A DNA stretch of 64,000 bases, taken from NCBI GenBank assembly GCA_003342895.1, contig PTFA01000317.1, positions 917,655 to 981,654 on the forward strand, read 5' to 3'. This document shows positions 1-14,400 of this stretch, piece by piece. The stretch is from Casuarius casuarius (Eukaryota; Chordata; Aves; Casuariiformes; Casuariidae). Position 1 is the first letter of the stretch. Each line of letters begins with the position of its first letter. The translations under genes were made by a program, and so were the position numbers. The notes under the pieces were generated by a model. It had not been told where the DNA came from and did not search any database. It was given only the letters and a program-made list of their open reading frames with translations.

Positions 1-3000
1 TTCACAGCGCCTGAATAGGTGAGATCATGATTAAGTTACACTCGTGCCTCCATTCCCATTCATAAATAAATGTCACTTTATTGCAAGCATCCAAAATCTA
101 AATTGGGCTGCGAATGACGGGAGGGAAGTCTTGAACAGACATCGTGGTTGTAACAGAATTCCAGCTCCCGCAGAAAGGATCCAAGATAATAAAAAAGGGG
201 CTTGGGGATTGCCTATAAACACGCTACAGACGGCACGCAGCCATGCTCCCTGCACCGCATCGCAGACCTTTACAGTACTGAGGAACGTCTAACTGCGATG
301 ACAAACGCTAAATTAGCGCTGGTGACATTGCCAAGGACCAGAATGAGACCACAAAACTCTTCTCGCTTAAGGCAAAGAACCAGATGGTACCAAGTTTCAG
401 CTAGTACAATCTGTTTGGGGTTCAAATCAGCCACCTAAGAGTCAGGGTCCCCGTACACCCAGGTCCTGAGAATCCAGCTCCACTGCACTTTTGTTTTCTA
501 CGATGTGTCTCCACATTGCTGGAAACAGATAACAGAGTACTAGACACAGCTGTCAATAACTATGACAGCATTATAAAGCCTCAGTAGGTGCCACTGGGTC
601 CTCTGCTAATAGGATGCTCGATCATTTTAGCCTAACATGTAGCTGCGGGTACAAAGCGCTGCTCTGTCCTACACGCAATGTTCTTGACGGGACCTAAAGC
701 TCCCGCAGAGAAAGCCAAGAGTCTTTTCGGAGCAGCATTTCTAAACCCTGCCTCTCCCGTGTGGCTTCCTGGCGCGTGCCAGAGCCCGCTGCACTTGTTC
801 CCCGGGACCCTCCAAAACACTCCTGGCTCTTGGGGATGTGAAATTGTCTCTCTTGCTGCTCGGGGCTTTTGCACGCTGCCTCCTACCTTCTCCTCCCTCT
901 CGTGGCACAGCTGGAAGAGCCACTCCTGATTACCGCTGGACACAGGGAAGCATTTTCTGCCGTCTCCTTCCAAGCCCCAGCCTGGCTGCTTTGGAAGAGC
1001 TCTGCTTTCTCGTTACCCGTCTGAAGGCACGGCTACGCAATAAATTACTGCGACGTAAAGCCAGCAGCGGGGCGGATTTACAGTGCCCCAGCTGCTTTGC
1101 GTTAACTGCCTGCGTGAACGCTCTTCGCCTGCACTTCTTGCATTGAACTATCTCTAGTTCCTATCACGGGATAGGAGTGGCCAAACAAGCCGTTTCCCGC
1201 AGCAGCTTGCGTACTGTAAATCCATGCCCTGCCTTATCTCACGACAGCTCGCTCAGGTCGCCACGCCAGGAGAAAATCCTCTCTGCTCCTTTCCACCGGA
1301 CGCCGGGAAAATGAATGGTCTCAAAGCAGCCCCTTCTCCGCATCTTCTCTGCATCAGCTCAAGAAAGGAGGCCGAAGAGAGATGCCAGCCCTTTCCCAGC
1401 TCGTTCCAGGGGCCCTTTAGCGCAAAGAGCAACAAAAACATGAAACTTTCTGCATTCGGGGCCACATCTGGCCGTAGCGTTACTGCAGCAACATGTGCTG
1501 CGCATTCACAAACGCCAGCGGAGCTCGACGCATGCCAGCGAGCAGCAGGATGATTTCAAGGCCGTGGAATTTGGGAAGGCCGCGGGAAGCAGCAGCGCCG
1601 GCTCTGGCAGCGGGGCCGGGGGGCGTGGAACCGTTTCCCATCGCTGCCGAGTTCCTCCAGAAACTAATCCGGGAAGGCAGCGCAACGCCCGAGGCTGGTC
1701 TTTAGGAAAGATTTGAGAGGAAGCTGAACAGCGAGCCTGCCTCTCGTTTGGGCTACGTGAAATGGAAAAGGTAGAAGAACGAGTGAAAAAGACACCAAGC
1801 AACAACACCGCACAAATCAACTATTTCTGGTTGTTTAAATAAAGTCAAAGGAAAGCCGACTGCATAGGCACAACATACATTTGCCCCGATGTTTCTCCCC
1901 ACAAGACATACTAAATGTCTCATGCTTTCACAATACTACCTCTGCAAGCTCCTCACGAAGAAACTAGCAAGCACTTCTGATCCTCAAGCGGACAAATGCT
2001 GAGATACTTCGGAGATGAATCAAAACCGAAAGGCTGATCTCTTCGCTGAGCACCTGGCTGATAATTAGCACTCGGAGTAATTTGTGACTATCAAAGTCAT
2101 ATGCAAGTTACACATATTCTATTGCTTTGGTAAAACAGGTTTTAGATCTTAAGTGATATCTGAAGCCCAAAAATATAAGCATATATTTGCATTTACTGCT
2201 GTCCAGCCAGTGGCTCCTACCTCGAAAAGACTCAGTTTTAAGAAAATTCCTTCAGTCGTGGTTCTGGGGGAGAAAGTGTCAACTCCATATGCAGGTACTA
2301 GTTCAGATGAAGTGGTATCTCCCTAAGCTTTCCAATGACTCTGCACATCTGGAACACACGCACCCCCCTCGCTGCGCGCACACACACACACACACACACA
2401 CTAGGCACCAGTGTGCACAAATGCAAAGACGACCTTTGCTCAGCGTTCGATAACCACCGCGGCGCACGGTGTTGAGATGCCTGAAGAGCAGCTTGTGAAA
2501 TGTTATATTGCTGTTGGAGAAATGGGTGGTAAACCATTTATCAGAACGGCAGCGTCAGCGCTGGTCCCTTTATCTCAAAAGGGAAACAGTGGGATTTCAT
2601 GGGTCTAACAAACAGATGAAAAGAACAATTACAGCAGGGAAAAACTTTCATGTGATGAAAGATTTAAAGAGATCTTGACTGTTTACCTAAAAGAAAGCAA
2701 GTAAACGAAGTCAGGAAAAAATGCAAGTGGTCTGGAGCTAGCAAACTTCCACTCACCTGGTTTGGTAACACGAGCGCAAGACGACATGCAATGAAACCCC
2801 CAGGGGACAAAGGAGAGATGCAACGAAAAAGCAATACTTCCATCCACCACCCTGCCGAGCTGGAGAACTCACTATCGTAATACTGAAATTCAGCGTTCAA
2901 CAGGTGTCCAGGTGAGATATAGGTAGAAATATTCAGAATTATAGTGTTTACCCAAGCCTCTAAATAACTCCAGGTTAAGTAAAAACTGTCTCTGGGGCCA

Positions 3001-5210
3001 GGTTACCCTTTAACTGCCTATTTCAAGAGTCCTGAACGCCTCTGAAGCCTTACTGAAGCCTCACAACAGAGCCCCGAGTCAGGCGCCAAGCGGGGGCACT
3101 TCCATTTCGAGTCTTCACCACTGGTGCCACCTGCAAAAGAGGGTCAACTGATGGGACCCGCAACAGGGAAAGCACCTGGGCAGGGGTGAGCAAGTGCTGT
3201 GCGTGACCAGAAACCACTCCTTTTGCTGCTTCACTGCATGGTCCAAGCCTTGCAGGCATCACTCAGGAAAGACTGCTCAGACCTCACACAAATCAATCAA
3301 AATGCCTCGCTCCCCTACCGTACCTAGAGAGCGACTGACGCTTCGTCCGCTCCCTGGGCCTGGATTACAACTCTGGATCGTGCTTTTTCTTCCTCTCACC
3401 AAGTGTGCAGGAGCCAGCCCCTTAGTGTTGGGGGCCAAATATCCTCCCCGGGAGCCCTCGAGGGTCCCCCGGCTGACTCAGAGGACGCAAGGTCGAGCTG
3501 CTCCTCCAGCGACGTCAGAGTGACACAATCTGACGCCCATTTCCAAGATGATAAGAGCCAGCAGAACAGGAAACCAACATTTTCCTGGCTGGCTAGAGTG
3601 GTAATTTGGCACCGATCCCGCCGTCTACGTATGCACTGACTCAACAGGAAAATATTAAGGGAAGAAGAAAACCTTGATGAGAATTTTTTAAGAGACTGTC
3701 TAGAAAGCTCCCTTTCTTCCCCTCTTATCTGCCACATGATCAGCTTCCCTCGGCTCATCAAGCTTCCCAGGAATGAACTTCTCGATCCACAACACAAGCC
3801 AGACAATGTATTACGGTTTTCTCTGCAGCCCCGCTGCGTTCTCCTCCTTCGTTACGTGATGCTCAGTCTTCAAAACGGAGCCTCCGTTACCAGCAACCGT
3901 GCAGCAAAAGTGCAAGAAATGGCTCAGAGACCGCTGACTAACGCCTGCGAGCTACCTGTGATCCCGAATAGGTACCTGGGCCTCTGATTTCCCACTGCAT
4001 AAAGGATGAGCGTTTGCACGTTTTCAGACATGACCACAGGTTTCCAGTTTTCCCACTAAGTGCCGCCAGACATGCGCCGCTATGGAAGTTTTATCTATAA
4101 CATATAATATTAAGATGAAGTGTTCCTTCCATGACCTTATTGGTTTTCACACATCTCTCAGTCAGAAAGGTCAGTCGTAGTTCAATATTTCATCCAAACT
4201 GAAGAGGCTGGCAGGAAGACTAAGCAGCACGCTCTCTCCCAGCGCGACAAGACGCCTGGAGCTCTCATCACCACCTTCCTGCGGCGCGCGGCCGTTCCCA
4301 AGCAGTCCCCGGCTCGCCTTCCTGCCGACCCGCTTAACTCTCCCATCTTGTTCAGAGCATAACCGTGCTTCTTAATACCCAACCTACTCACATCTTCCCA
4401 GATTATTCCATTTACTCGAACAAGTATAAATTAAACATGAGCGAGCTAAACCGCGAGGCCTTCCTCTATCTCGAGCCTTAATACTTTACCCATCCCGCTC
4501 TCCCTGATCCCGTTTTTCTTCTTCCATCTCCTTCAGTGCCCCCATTACCTGTCTCTTTTGCCCCTTCCTTTTTTAAGATAAGCTTCTCCACTCTCACTTT
4601 AGCTCTACAGAACACTTGTCTAATAAGAACTACAAAAAACCAATTTATTCCCCATATCTATTAAGCGCTATTTCTCCCATCCTTATTATAACTTCTATTT
4701 ATCTCTTCTCTACTTTTTTCTTATCAGTCTTTTGTCTCGTTTCTTTTATTAGCATTCATTTTTGTAATTCCTTTCGCTGCCTCACTTCTAGGAAGAATCA
4801 CAGCCTCCTGCACAAAATGCTGGAGATGGAAAATCCCTAACGGAAGGGACATGAGGAAATTTTACAGGGTTTAAAATGAAAGCCGGGCAATGCCCAAAAG
4901 CAGCCTAACCCAGCAGGGAAGCCTATTTCTCCCCAGCGAGTATATGCTGCTATTACTTTTAAAGTTGGTGCTAGTACAAGCATTTCATTAAAGAATCAAC
5001 AGCGAACTAACGGCTAATAAACCTGAATGGTACCTATAAGTCATCGCAAGGTTCGAGCTGCACAAAGATGACATCCATTACTCAGGTTTTATATACTGGC
5101 CACCGAGCACGCAGGGACAGCAAATTTGAGCAGTGAAGCCAAGAATCGGCCCAGAATAAATAGAGAAAGGGGGGAGGCCGGGAAAGCTCTGCTCCAGTGC
5201 CCGCTCTTAC
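1..5210 (-). other. EIF4G3: EIF4G3 intron (partial)
   Basis: Intron after the 43-codon exon, beginning with donor GTAAGA at 5210-5205. I see no coding exon in it; the next expected exon (around the classical Met) was looked for and is not here. It holds a CA microsatellite at about 2379-2402 and a pyrimidine-rich stretch on the plus strand at about 4480-4790. No mobile element was recognised. Confidence 0.8.
2379..2402. repeat. (CA)n microsatellite
   Basis: About eleven CA dinucleotides in a row inside the EIF4G3 intron. A shorter CA run lies at about 7555-7570. Confidence 0.9.
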
Positions 5211-5339
5211 CTGTGAGAGCCCAGGGGACGCCGCATGTCCCGGTGGCGTGGCAGCAAGATTGGGGTGTCCCTTGTTTATGTCATGTGCAGAGTAAGGGGA
5301 CGGGGCAGGAGGACCCGGCTGTCTTGCTACTTGTGTTAC
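5211..5339 (-). CDS. EIF4G3: EIF4G3 coding exon, long-isoform N-terminal region
   Basis: A 129-nt, 43-codon exon in phase 0 at both ends. The minus strand reads VTQVARQPG at its start, then NKGHPNLAATPPGHA, and ends SPGLSQ, which matches the vertebrate eIF4G3 N-terminal extension with only a few substitutions. The acceptor is CAG at 5342-5340 and the donor is CTCACAG|GTAAGA. The segment is Pro/Ala-rich and probably disordered, as in the family. It lies upstream of the PABP-binding region. Identity is near certain because a long distinctive peptide and both splice sites agree. Confidence 0.96.
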
Positions 5340-8300
5340 CTGTGTGGAGATAAACTGTTAGTAAAACACAGTATTAGTAATCCGGTCTGCAGAGCCAGGA
5401 CCTTCCTTTTAACAAAGCAGCTAGCACCATCTTTCTTTTTTAAGTGCAACTCCACAGAAGTTGGTTACTCCGACTCAGGAAACTGGGGAAGGTTCAGAGA
5501 ACAGCATCAACTTGAGCCGCCGATGGAGACGTGCAGGAACCACGCGAGCTTTGCTGATGCAGCTTTGCATTGCAATAACCCTTCGCTCTCAGGCTCGGGA
5601 CCTTCATCTTTCAGGTATAAGCCATATCAAACACCACGGTGATTTTGCAAAGGGACACAGATTCCCAGCGACCCAAGACGACAAAGCAAGGGGAAAATGT
5701 GCATCCTTCCCCCCAAAAAGGACGGAAGGCTGGCACGGAGGGTTTGTCACCGGAAGGGCTTGCTGTCAGGAAAGAACGAAACACCAACGCAACTCTTGCA
5801 TATATTTATCTACTTCCTCAGCTTCTAGGAAAAGTACTAATCAAAACACATTAAGCAAAATATTGTAAAACATGCCCGGGGCACATACGCGTGCTTCCAC
5901 TGCAGCGTTGTTATGATGCAAGTGTTTAATATGCAGATTCCACGGTCATTATAAGAAGAAAGGGTAAACCAAAGGGGGAAAGGAAAAAAAAAAAGTCACA
6001 TAACCATTGGACAACCCCGACAGCAATTCACTACAATGAAATTTTTGTGGATTTGGTTAATGTTCAGAGCACAAAAACCCAGCAGTCTCTCCTCATTGAT
6101 CTCTTCTCAGACCGTTTTGCACGCTGAAAAGCACCCGTTTAGTTGCAGGCACTTAAAAGCGCGTATACAAATACCGACAACGCTTAGAAAGGGATGCTGC
6201 CACCGCGCAGATAATCGTACGTGCATCTCGCACGCATCCGCCCGCTCGCCCAGACTCAGCGAGCAGAAGACATACTGGGAACGGAGGCAGAGGCAAGCTC
6301 CCAGCTCCTGATCTTTAAGCGAATATTAGCGCCAATCTCCAGGAGAGCAGAGTATGGGAACGCAAGGCACAAAGTTTACGACTAAACGCTCTTCCAAGCC
6401 GTTCCGCTGCACTCCAAGCACGGACGCCTTTCGTTGCATCGCCTCGACCGCTAAAACAGCTTCACCATCAACAAGAATGATAACGTGCGATTTCCCGCGG
6501 CTTGGAAACGGCCCAGGATCGCTCTCCGCGGGAAGATTTACAGCCCCCTCGTGCTCCTCAGAGGAAAGGGAGGGTAAAATAAGAGCAAACCCTGCCTTGC
6601 CCCCACGCGCTGCTTCCCCTCCCCAGGGAGGAATCATCGCTTGCTTTTTGGCTGATCTGGTGCGTGCACGCGGCCACAGTCAACCAAACCGAAACCAGCG
6701 TCACAGAGACCATCGCAAAGTCTCAGCGAGAGCGGAGCCACCCGAAACGCTCTGGTCACGGACGAGCCGCGCGCGCCGGCCCTCCGCGCTCCGCCGACGG
6801 CGCAGAACGAGCAGCGCGACCGGCGTTTTACAAGCGAAATGGAGGCACCAATAAATAATACCCTCGGATAGCATCAGCAATCAACAGCCCTCCTCAGAAA
6901 TTAAAACAGCTGCATGCAAATAACTATGGTCGGAGGTGAAAGGCTGCAAGGAACGCTCTCCTGCCCTGGGCTGGAAACGTGGGAGCCAACGCAAAAGGAG
7001 AGCCGCGCAGCCGCGTGAACGACGGCCCAGGAAACGCATTGGCTGCTGCCGAGTTACACGAGGAACCGACGGGTTGCGGAGATGGGTCTAGACCTCCTAA
7101 AACCTGCTTGAAAGCTTGGTTAACGAAATGAGCATAAAAATCACGTCACCTTGATTATCTTGACAAGTAACCTGGACACTATGCGAGTGGACCCCACCAC
7201 CGCCCTGGCAGGGCTTCCTACCGTTAACCCCCAAATCTCGCTCAATGGGATCCTGCGACACGTAGAACAGGTCTGAGATTATTAAGCAAGCAAATACACC
7301 TTTTAAATCCAGGGATGAAATTATTCTCCTAAACAGCGGATATATGAAATTCAATATTAACATGCCAGGGCACCCCTTCTCCTTCCTTGACTGAGCAGCA
7401 AGAAGCTGTAACTTTTTGTCTTCAAATGCTTCGATCCTGTTTTTTAAAGGAAACACTGAACGAAACGTGAAGCAAGCCTCAGGTAGGGATTCTTTCTTTT
7501 CCCCTGTGTTAGCATCTTTTGCTTTTAACGTTTTTTGCAAGCCTTGGATTACTCCCACACACACACACAGGGAAATTCAGACACACAGTCGCGTCAATGA
7601 AATATCCAGGTAGTATCAGAGCTGATGGGTCACGCCACATACAAGCAACCCCAGCTTACGGGGCCTGTTCATCCCAACAACTACTCTTTTCTTCAATAAA
7701 GCAGGAAAAAGGCTCAGACTTGGACGCAAGCCCTTTCCTTCCCCCATTCAGTTCAGGCACTTGGGCCGGTGCAAAGAGCTTCCGAGCAGCGCTCAGGGCC
7801 GCGGAGGAACCGAGCATCCTCCTCGCAGCCGTCGCAGCCTCCGCGGCGGTCGGGCAGGAGAACGCGGCGGCCTCCTGCCCCAGATCTCGAGTGTGAGCGC
7901 ACAGGGGCTGGGGCGACTAATCCGCCATAATCTTTTCTACAGGATCCTCTTCATTGCGGCAATATCCCTTTAAAGGGTGCAAAGGCAAAGCACAGCCCCT
8001 CTGCTGGGTGCAAAGTTACTGGGGGGCTGCCCACGGTCCCCTGCTGCAGAAAAGCAACAAGCCGAACGCAGAAAGAGGCCAACGACCGCTGCGCTGGAGT
8101 CCCCAGCTCCGATCCCCGCCTGAGCCCATCGCCACCTTTAGTTCCCATCGTTAGCTATCGCTGCGCTGGGCAACTGGACACGAGACACGGGAAGATCCGA
8201 ATTAACCCCGACAATTTAAACCAGCCCTGTCTCTAGCAATGCTGCAGAAACTGCCTTCAAGGTTGCACCCAAATGACCTGCACTTGTCTGCACGCTTTTA

Positions 8301-11300
8301 GGTGCATCAAACTAACACATACCTCTAATCAGGTTGCATCCAGAAGTCAATGCTGTTATTATACTTAAAAAAAGAAAAAGAAAACCCACAAAAACAAAGT
8401 ACTTTTGGTCCAATTTCAGCGCTTCAGATCGCAGCCTGTTATTAGGGCAGTTATGAACCTCCGCTATAATCTGCCAAAAAAGGTTATTTGTGTGAGAACT
8501 GGATGTACGTTAACACTGGTAGTTATCTTATCGGATTCTCAAGTCACGCCTCACGCTGAATTTGAAGCGCACATCTGCTTCTGATCATTAGTCCACATTC
8601 ATTTCGTTTGCGGCAGGAATCAGCCCCATCAGTCCGGGTGCAAGCACACATGATGGCCTGCTACGCTGAAGGTCACCTTTGCTGCGGTTCTTGCATTTGC
8701 GTTACAAATCAGCTGCCTTCCCCAAACTCCAAGTCAAAAAGCTTGTCTGGATATGGAAATATTTTACCCTAGAAACTGGTTTCCCCTTTCCAGATTCCAC
8801 AGGTTCTGGATGTTACAGCAGACATAGAAATAAATGCCTTAAATAATTTCTTGCAGTACAGAGAATTAGTAAGTGCTACACAGAAAGCTGCTTACAGAAA
8901 GAAACCCTAAATCTTTATGTCCGAAAGTAGCTCTTCTGATATGCCGTTTTCCGTTATTGACGGGGGGAATTATTACAAGATTAAGATGATTTCATTGAAA
9001 CAGATTACTCCTGAGCATGATTTGCTTTACAATAATTCTACTACAGGATTTATTTCAAAAGACAACTACTATTATTATTATTACAGTATTTTCCACAGAA
9101 TACTACATAAAGTAAAAGAAGATTATCTATCAACAGGTCAGGTGTTTGTTTTTAATGCAAGTACAGTTTCACTGAGAAGTAGCTTCTACCAAAGGTCTGT
9201 TGTGACTCCTGGGGCTCTCCAAGAGCTTGGACAAATTTTGTTTCACCTGACAAATCGCACTCGCCTGCCTATTCCTCACCTACCATCTCTGCTCTACAGG
9301 AAAACGCGTTCCTCAGGTTTTGTTTTGGGGGAGATTATAGTGAGAGCCCCAAGATTTTCCATTCCCACTTTTTGGTGAGTTGGTTTTAGTTCTGAAAAAA
9401 GAAAGAACTCATGAACGTGTGACCAAGGTCCTCGTAATACATGTGAAAAGGCACAGAAAGGATAACGAAAGGATTTTTCATTTTTATTTAACTAAAAAGA
9501 GCCATTTTGGCTGCGGGTTGCCTCTATCTCACATGACTCTTCCTTCCCCCCCATGCTATAACTGACCAGGGCAACACCGCGGGAGCCCAGAGTCGCGGCG
9601 CGGTAGGAGACCACAGACCTCTCCCCGAGCCAGCAGTCCTCCACCAAAACACCCGTACCGAGAAGCTGTGATGCACCCTCTGCGTACGTGATTTTCTGAA
9701 CGGCTAGATAAACTATATACGAAGCAAATCATAAATAAAAGTAAGACATATTTGTTGCAAGACTTTAAATACACGGCGCTGTTCTCGTGTACTTACTGCA
9801 GAGAGCTGTGATGGATGAGTTTGTCGTGTACCTCTGATCGTGGGCCACCTCCATCCTAATTCATCTTCTCTAGGACTCGCTCTAAAACTGCGATTTGCCA
9901 AGGGCTTCGGAAAAAGCGGGAAGGAGCCTAGCGAGAAATCTCTCCCCCTTCCCCAAAATGCCAAGTTTCCTTTCAAACTTGTGTTTTCTTAAAGCCTCGA
10001 ACAGGGACACTCCCAGTCCCGGCTTCTATTCTTGTAGCTTATCAAAGAGTGATATTTTTCCACACTGAAAAGCTATTTTAGGTCATTCTTCACAGTTACA
10101 TTTTACATTAATTTAAATTTTTACCGGCATATTTTCCCAGAGGCATCTGAATTATGTCTTTCCAGAGGAAAGAAGATGAAAAATAAATCTTTTCCCCCCC
10201 CCAAAAAGGCATTCTAATATTCTTAAAGTGGCTTTTAAGGGCTGCATGGAGCATATATAGGATGATAGAAACTGAATGACTTCTTAGGACTCTTTGTAAA
10301 TCCCTGTTTTTCGGCGCTTGTTTTACATGCATATATGTATGGATGCTCTGCACGCGGCGGAGCTGTAGCCGATAACCCCGCCACGCGTTATCCATGCACA
10401 CAAGGGGAAGGAGAAAACCTTGTACAGCAGCTTATGTTTTTCTATAAGCAGCTTATGTTACTGTATGAAATACAGGGAATTTCTTGCATCTACAGCTTTT
10501 CTTCCTGTTTTCCAAATAATTAAAATGCAGCTTAAAAGCGGGTTTTTTTGGCATTAAAACTATTTGCACTATCCCACCAGAAAAGCAAAATATTACTTTC
10601 CCAGGGCTGTGCTGATTTAGCAAAGCTTATAAATAATACTGCGCTTCCAGCTATTACTACTTGGAAAGGAAAAAAAAAAAGAAAAGCTACGAATAAAAAC
10701 AAAACGGTATCATATGCTCACGAATAAACACTGCTACATTTCTAGGCTAAATTTCCTCGATAATGAAGCTTTATAAACAAACATGCAGGACCGGGAGCCA
10801 AAAGCCCCTATCCTGAGCGCTCGGCCTGCCACCAAAACATTGCTTCCACTCCGCGACTCTAAGCGGGGAGGTTTAACAAGAAAAACAAATCTCCGATTAT
10901 TTTTCCGATGAGATACCGTCAGAATTGTGCAGCAACTAATATATTGCATCAAGTCAGTCTTCAGGAAGCAGGAGGCAGAAGAAGGATGGAGCGAACAGGC
11001 TGAAAATAGATGTTTTCACCCAAGTGGAGCCATGTTAGGAAAACCCACTCTCACGTCCGCTAACGAAAACTGCAGACGCTTAACACAACAGGAACGGACC
11101 CAACGGTGCCGAGATTGCATTACGAGAGTCCCCAATTTTGTGTTTGTTGTATCCTCGTATTTGTCCACATGCAACATAAATGGCATTGCTCCAGGATCAC
11201 GGACAACTGTGCATTTTAGGAGGCAAATCAAGTTAGTTGGGGTTTGTTGTTGTTTTTTTTTCTTTAAAGGGATGATGATTTCTTTACTCGCACAGGGAAA

Positions 11301-11354
11301 GCGCGCGCCTTTCCGGAGCGGAGCGGAGCCGGCAGGGCCCCGCGCGATACTCAC
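5340..11354 (-). other. EIF4G3: EIF4G3 intron
   Basis: A 6.0-kb intron between the two recognised exons, from donor GTGAGT at 11354-11349 to the acceptor CAG ending at 5340. It holds scattered A/T runs, a TAT-rich run near 9066-9083 and a short CA run near 7560. No further exon, RNA gene or mobile element was recognised on either strand. Confidence 0.85.
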
Positions 11355-11430
11355 AGTGCTGTACACGGCGGAGACCGTCGGCGTGAAGATCCGCTCCTCG
11401 AGGGGCTGCTGCACGGGGCCTCGGGGCAGT
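11355..11430 (-). CDS. EIF4G3: EIF4G3 coding exon, long-isoform N-terminal region
   Basis: A 76-nt exon: one nucleotide finishes a split codon and 25 codons follow. The peptide begins LPRGPVQQP, continues EERIFTP and ends VSAVYST, then splices in frame to VTQVARQ of the exon at 5211-5339. The acceptor is TTGTTGCAG and the donor GTGAGTAT. The exon enters in phase 2, so the preceding exon must give the first two bases of a codon that ends in A. This constrains the search for the start exon. The flanking intron is CpG-rich. Confidence 0.95.
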
Positions 11431-14400
11431 CTGCAACAAAACACGTCAAGGAAAACAGCGTGGAAGCAGGGTGCTGCTCAGGGGGACGGGCGCCCAGGAC
11501 CAGCCGCCGGCCCGGCAAGCAAATAACGGGATGCAAGTATTAAAAAATACCCCACTTAACTAACATTCGTGGCCCTGGGTCCGGCACACATCTGCTCAAT
11601 GCTGGACTCCCACTGCCAGGGGAGCCAGGCTCAACTTGCCAAAAAACTTTCCGACTAAAGCTGCATTCAGATTTCACCCTTCCGCTGTTTACATTTTATA
11701 CATCAAGCCTCCCGGAGAAATTAAAACAGCTCGATTGGTGCCATCGCTTCCGTGCAAGCCAGCAACGCGCTAATGTTACGGTGCATGCTCGAGTTTCACG
11801 CCATTTACTCCCCCTCTTTTTATTTCTTTCTTGGAAAAAAAGAGTTCATGAGAACATTTTTTTAGATTTTGTTCAATTGAAAAAAAAAATACCTAATTTA
11901 AAATACCCAACCCGGTTTAAAATACTCAGCCACACAGGTAAGTTAAATTTCCAGTCCAGACTGCTAGGTTCAGTCTCGCAAGACCCTCCCTCTCCACGAC
12001 GGGTTTAACTCCGCAGACAGGCTGTCGCGCAGAGCTTTGCGGGACCGGGAGCAGCACCGCAGCAGCAGAGCCCCTAAACCGCTCGACAGCGAGCCACGCA
12101 TCCCACCTCTTCCTTAAAACGCGCAAAACGCCTCATTTTAAGGTTGAAATAACTGCGTTTCACCAACCGCTTGCAGCCGCCCGAGGCCGAATCGCTCGCT
12201 CTTGGGTATCGCTCGCTAGCGATGGCCGGGTTTTAGCGGGTATAGCCAGTGCTCGTCCCCGGGCAGGCGAGCGGCTCCCGCTGATTTATGATTTAAGGGC
12301 ATCAGCCAGGTCCCACTGAGCACGGATGGCTTAAACTTTGCGACTGCAAGCTTCTCGAGCGGAGGACGAATAATACTCAAAGTGTTATTTATGCAGCATC
12401 ACACAAGCGCATAACGCTCACGGACGTTAACAGCAGGACAAGTAAGATCCTGGCTCCGGTGAGACGACGGGGAGACGTGCCACAGCCTTAAACGGAGCCA
12501 AGGTTTCGCTCCTAGCCCTCGCCCCGAGGATTTCACATCCGTTTCTTGTTTTGGGAAAGCACCAACAGAGAGGCAAGCCTGGGGTTAGCATCGCACTGCC
12601 AGGCACGACACACAGGAGGCACGACGGAGAGCGAAGGTCAGAGCCTGGTCTGCAGCTCAGGACGGCTCCGTTCCCTGCTCCCCGAGCGAGCCGGAGCAAC
12701 CCCATCGCCCGCTTCATGGAGGACAACGATGCAGCCCAAGACAGCAGGAAAAAGACAACATGAAAATGTTAAAAGTGAATACTGGCAGGAGATACTAGAG
12801 ATACTCTGCGCTTGCTTATCCCCCCGCATTTTCTGCGTGCCACCCCACGACACCCCCAGCCTCGTACCCCGTGCAGCCAACAACCACCTGTGATGGAGGC
12901 GGCTAGGAGGGAGGTGCAGTTCTGAACCACCACCCTTTCGCCGCATCCGAGACGTCTCACCTCGAGGCAGGTCTGACACCCAACCCGAGCAAGCCGTACT
13001 CCAAAAGCCATCGTTCCCGAGTCTGGAAAAAGGGGTTCATCCTCAAGGAGGTTGGGATTTATTTTCTTATTTTAGAACTTGTATAAGCTGGGAGAAAATA
13101 CTCTCCTTTGAGCAGCGTAACCCCCCTTTTTCCACCAGGAAGAGCTGCCGAGAGGAACCAGCAGCTCAGACAAGTTTTCAGAGTTTGGATTGCCATTTAA
13201 GATCCCTTCTGGAAAGTGATAATTCTCATCAGATTAGAAAGAAACCCTGCAAGTCCTTTGGGCTAAAAGACCTGACCTGGACGCGAGACCAACAGGGACA
13301 AAAACGCTTTAAATTCCAGTAAGCCTTAAGGAGATAGGATGGGTGGAGAAAGAGATGACATCCAACCTCTAACTTTCGGCATCTACAAACACGCGCTCTG
13401 CAAAGAGCTGGACAATTCCGGCACCTCTCTCACGTTGCTGTTCCGGCACGGTTGGATCCAATCCAGGAGGATCCTGCACCTTCCCTCCTCCTCCTCCCCA
13501 AACCCTCGTCACCCACTGCCACCCTCTTTGGCTGCACTGATTCAGCTGCTTGTGCAGATCTCTGAAATGATCCATTTGCAAAAAAAATGCAAAAAATTGG
13601 GGGGAATGTTGAAAAACAAAACTAAACCCAAACCACAAGCCATTTCCCCAGCTCCCTCCAGCCACGCAGGGAGGAAAGATGGGGCGGGCGACGAAGCAGA
13701 AGAGCAGGAACACGCGGAGGCGAAAGGGAACCTCTTCAATCACATCTGCAGCTGATGGGCTTAGCAAGGCGGAAACTACGGGCTCTGCTCCTTGGGCTTC
13801 AGCCGCTCCTAACCACTCTGCGCAGCTTTCCACCCTCCATCAGCGTCCAGCCAAAACGCACAAGCACAGTCAGAAGGATGATAGCCAGCAGTTAATCCTA
13901 ACTCTGGATTCTGCACATCGCTGTTTAGGGCTCATTACCTCATGAAATATATATATAAAAAATCCACATAACTGGGATGCTTCTGGCAGATTAATAAAAG
14001 CGTGCTCGGATGCAGCGGGAGTCCCACCTAGTCCCCATCTGGCTGCAGCCGTGATTGCAAGCTGGGGAATTTGGGGAACTATTAAAGACCCAGCGGGAGA
14101 AGGAAGGCAGAGAGTAACATTTGCAAGCAAAATAAGATTTTTCTAAAACCCAAAAGCTGCCATAGAAGAAGGATGCTATATTTTAATTAGACAGTCATAA
14201 CCACACTCTGAGGGCTGCGAGAAGACGAGACTTCTCTTCAAGGCAACCAAAAAAAAAACCCAAACCAGAACTGCCTGTCAGCTGGAGTATTCGGAGGCAC
14301 GGAGAAATACAGAGGACTCAAATAACCGCCAGGCGGAATTTCTTGCGGGAGTTTCCCCCTCGTGCAACGCCCATCTTTTTGCTCTAACAATGCCACAAAA

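Noticed and set aside
4480..4790. Pyrimidine-rich plus-strand stretch with a hydrophobic open frame
   Set aside because: The hydrophobic peptide is a simple result of T/C-rich composition; no gene features and no known repeat identified.
12967..13023. Short minus-strand segment with ATG (MAFGVRLARVG) between a TTTCCAG acceptor and a GTGAGA donor
   Set aside because: The reading phase does not fit the EIF4G3 exon at 11430 and the peptide is unknown.
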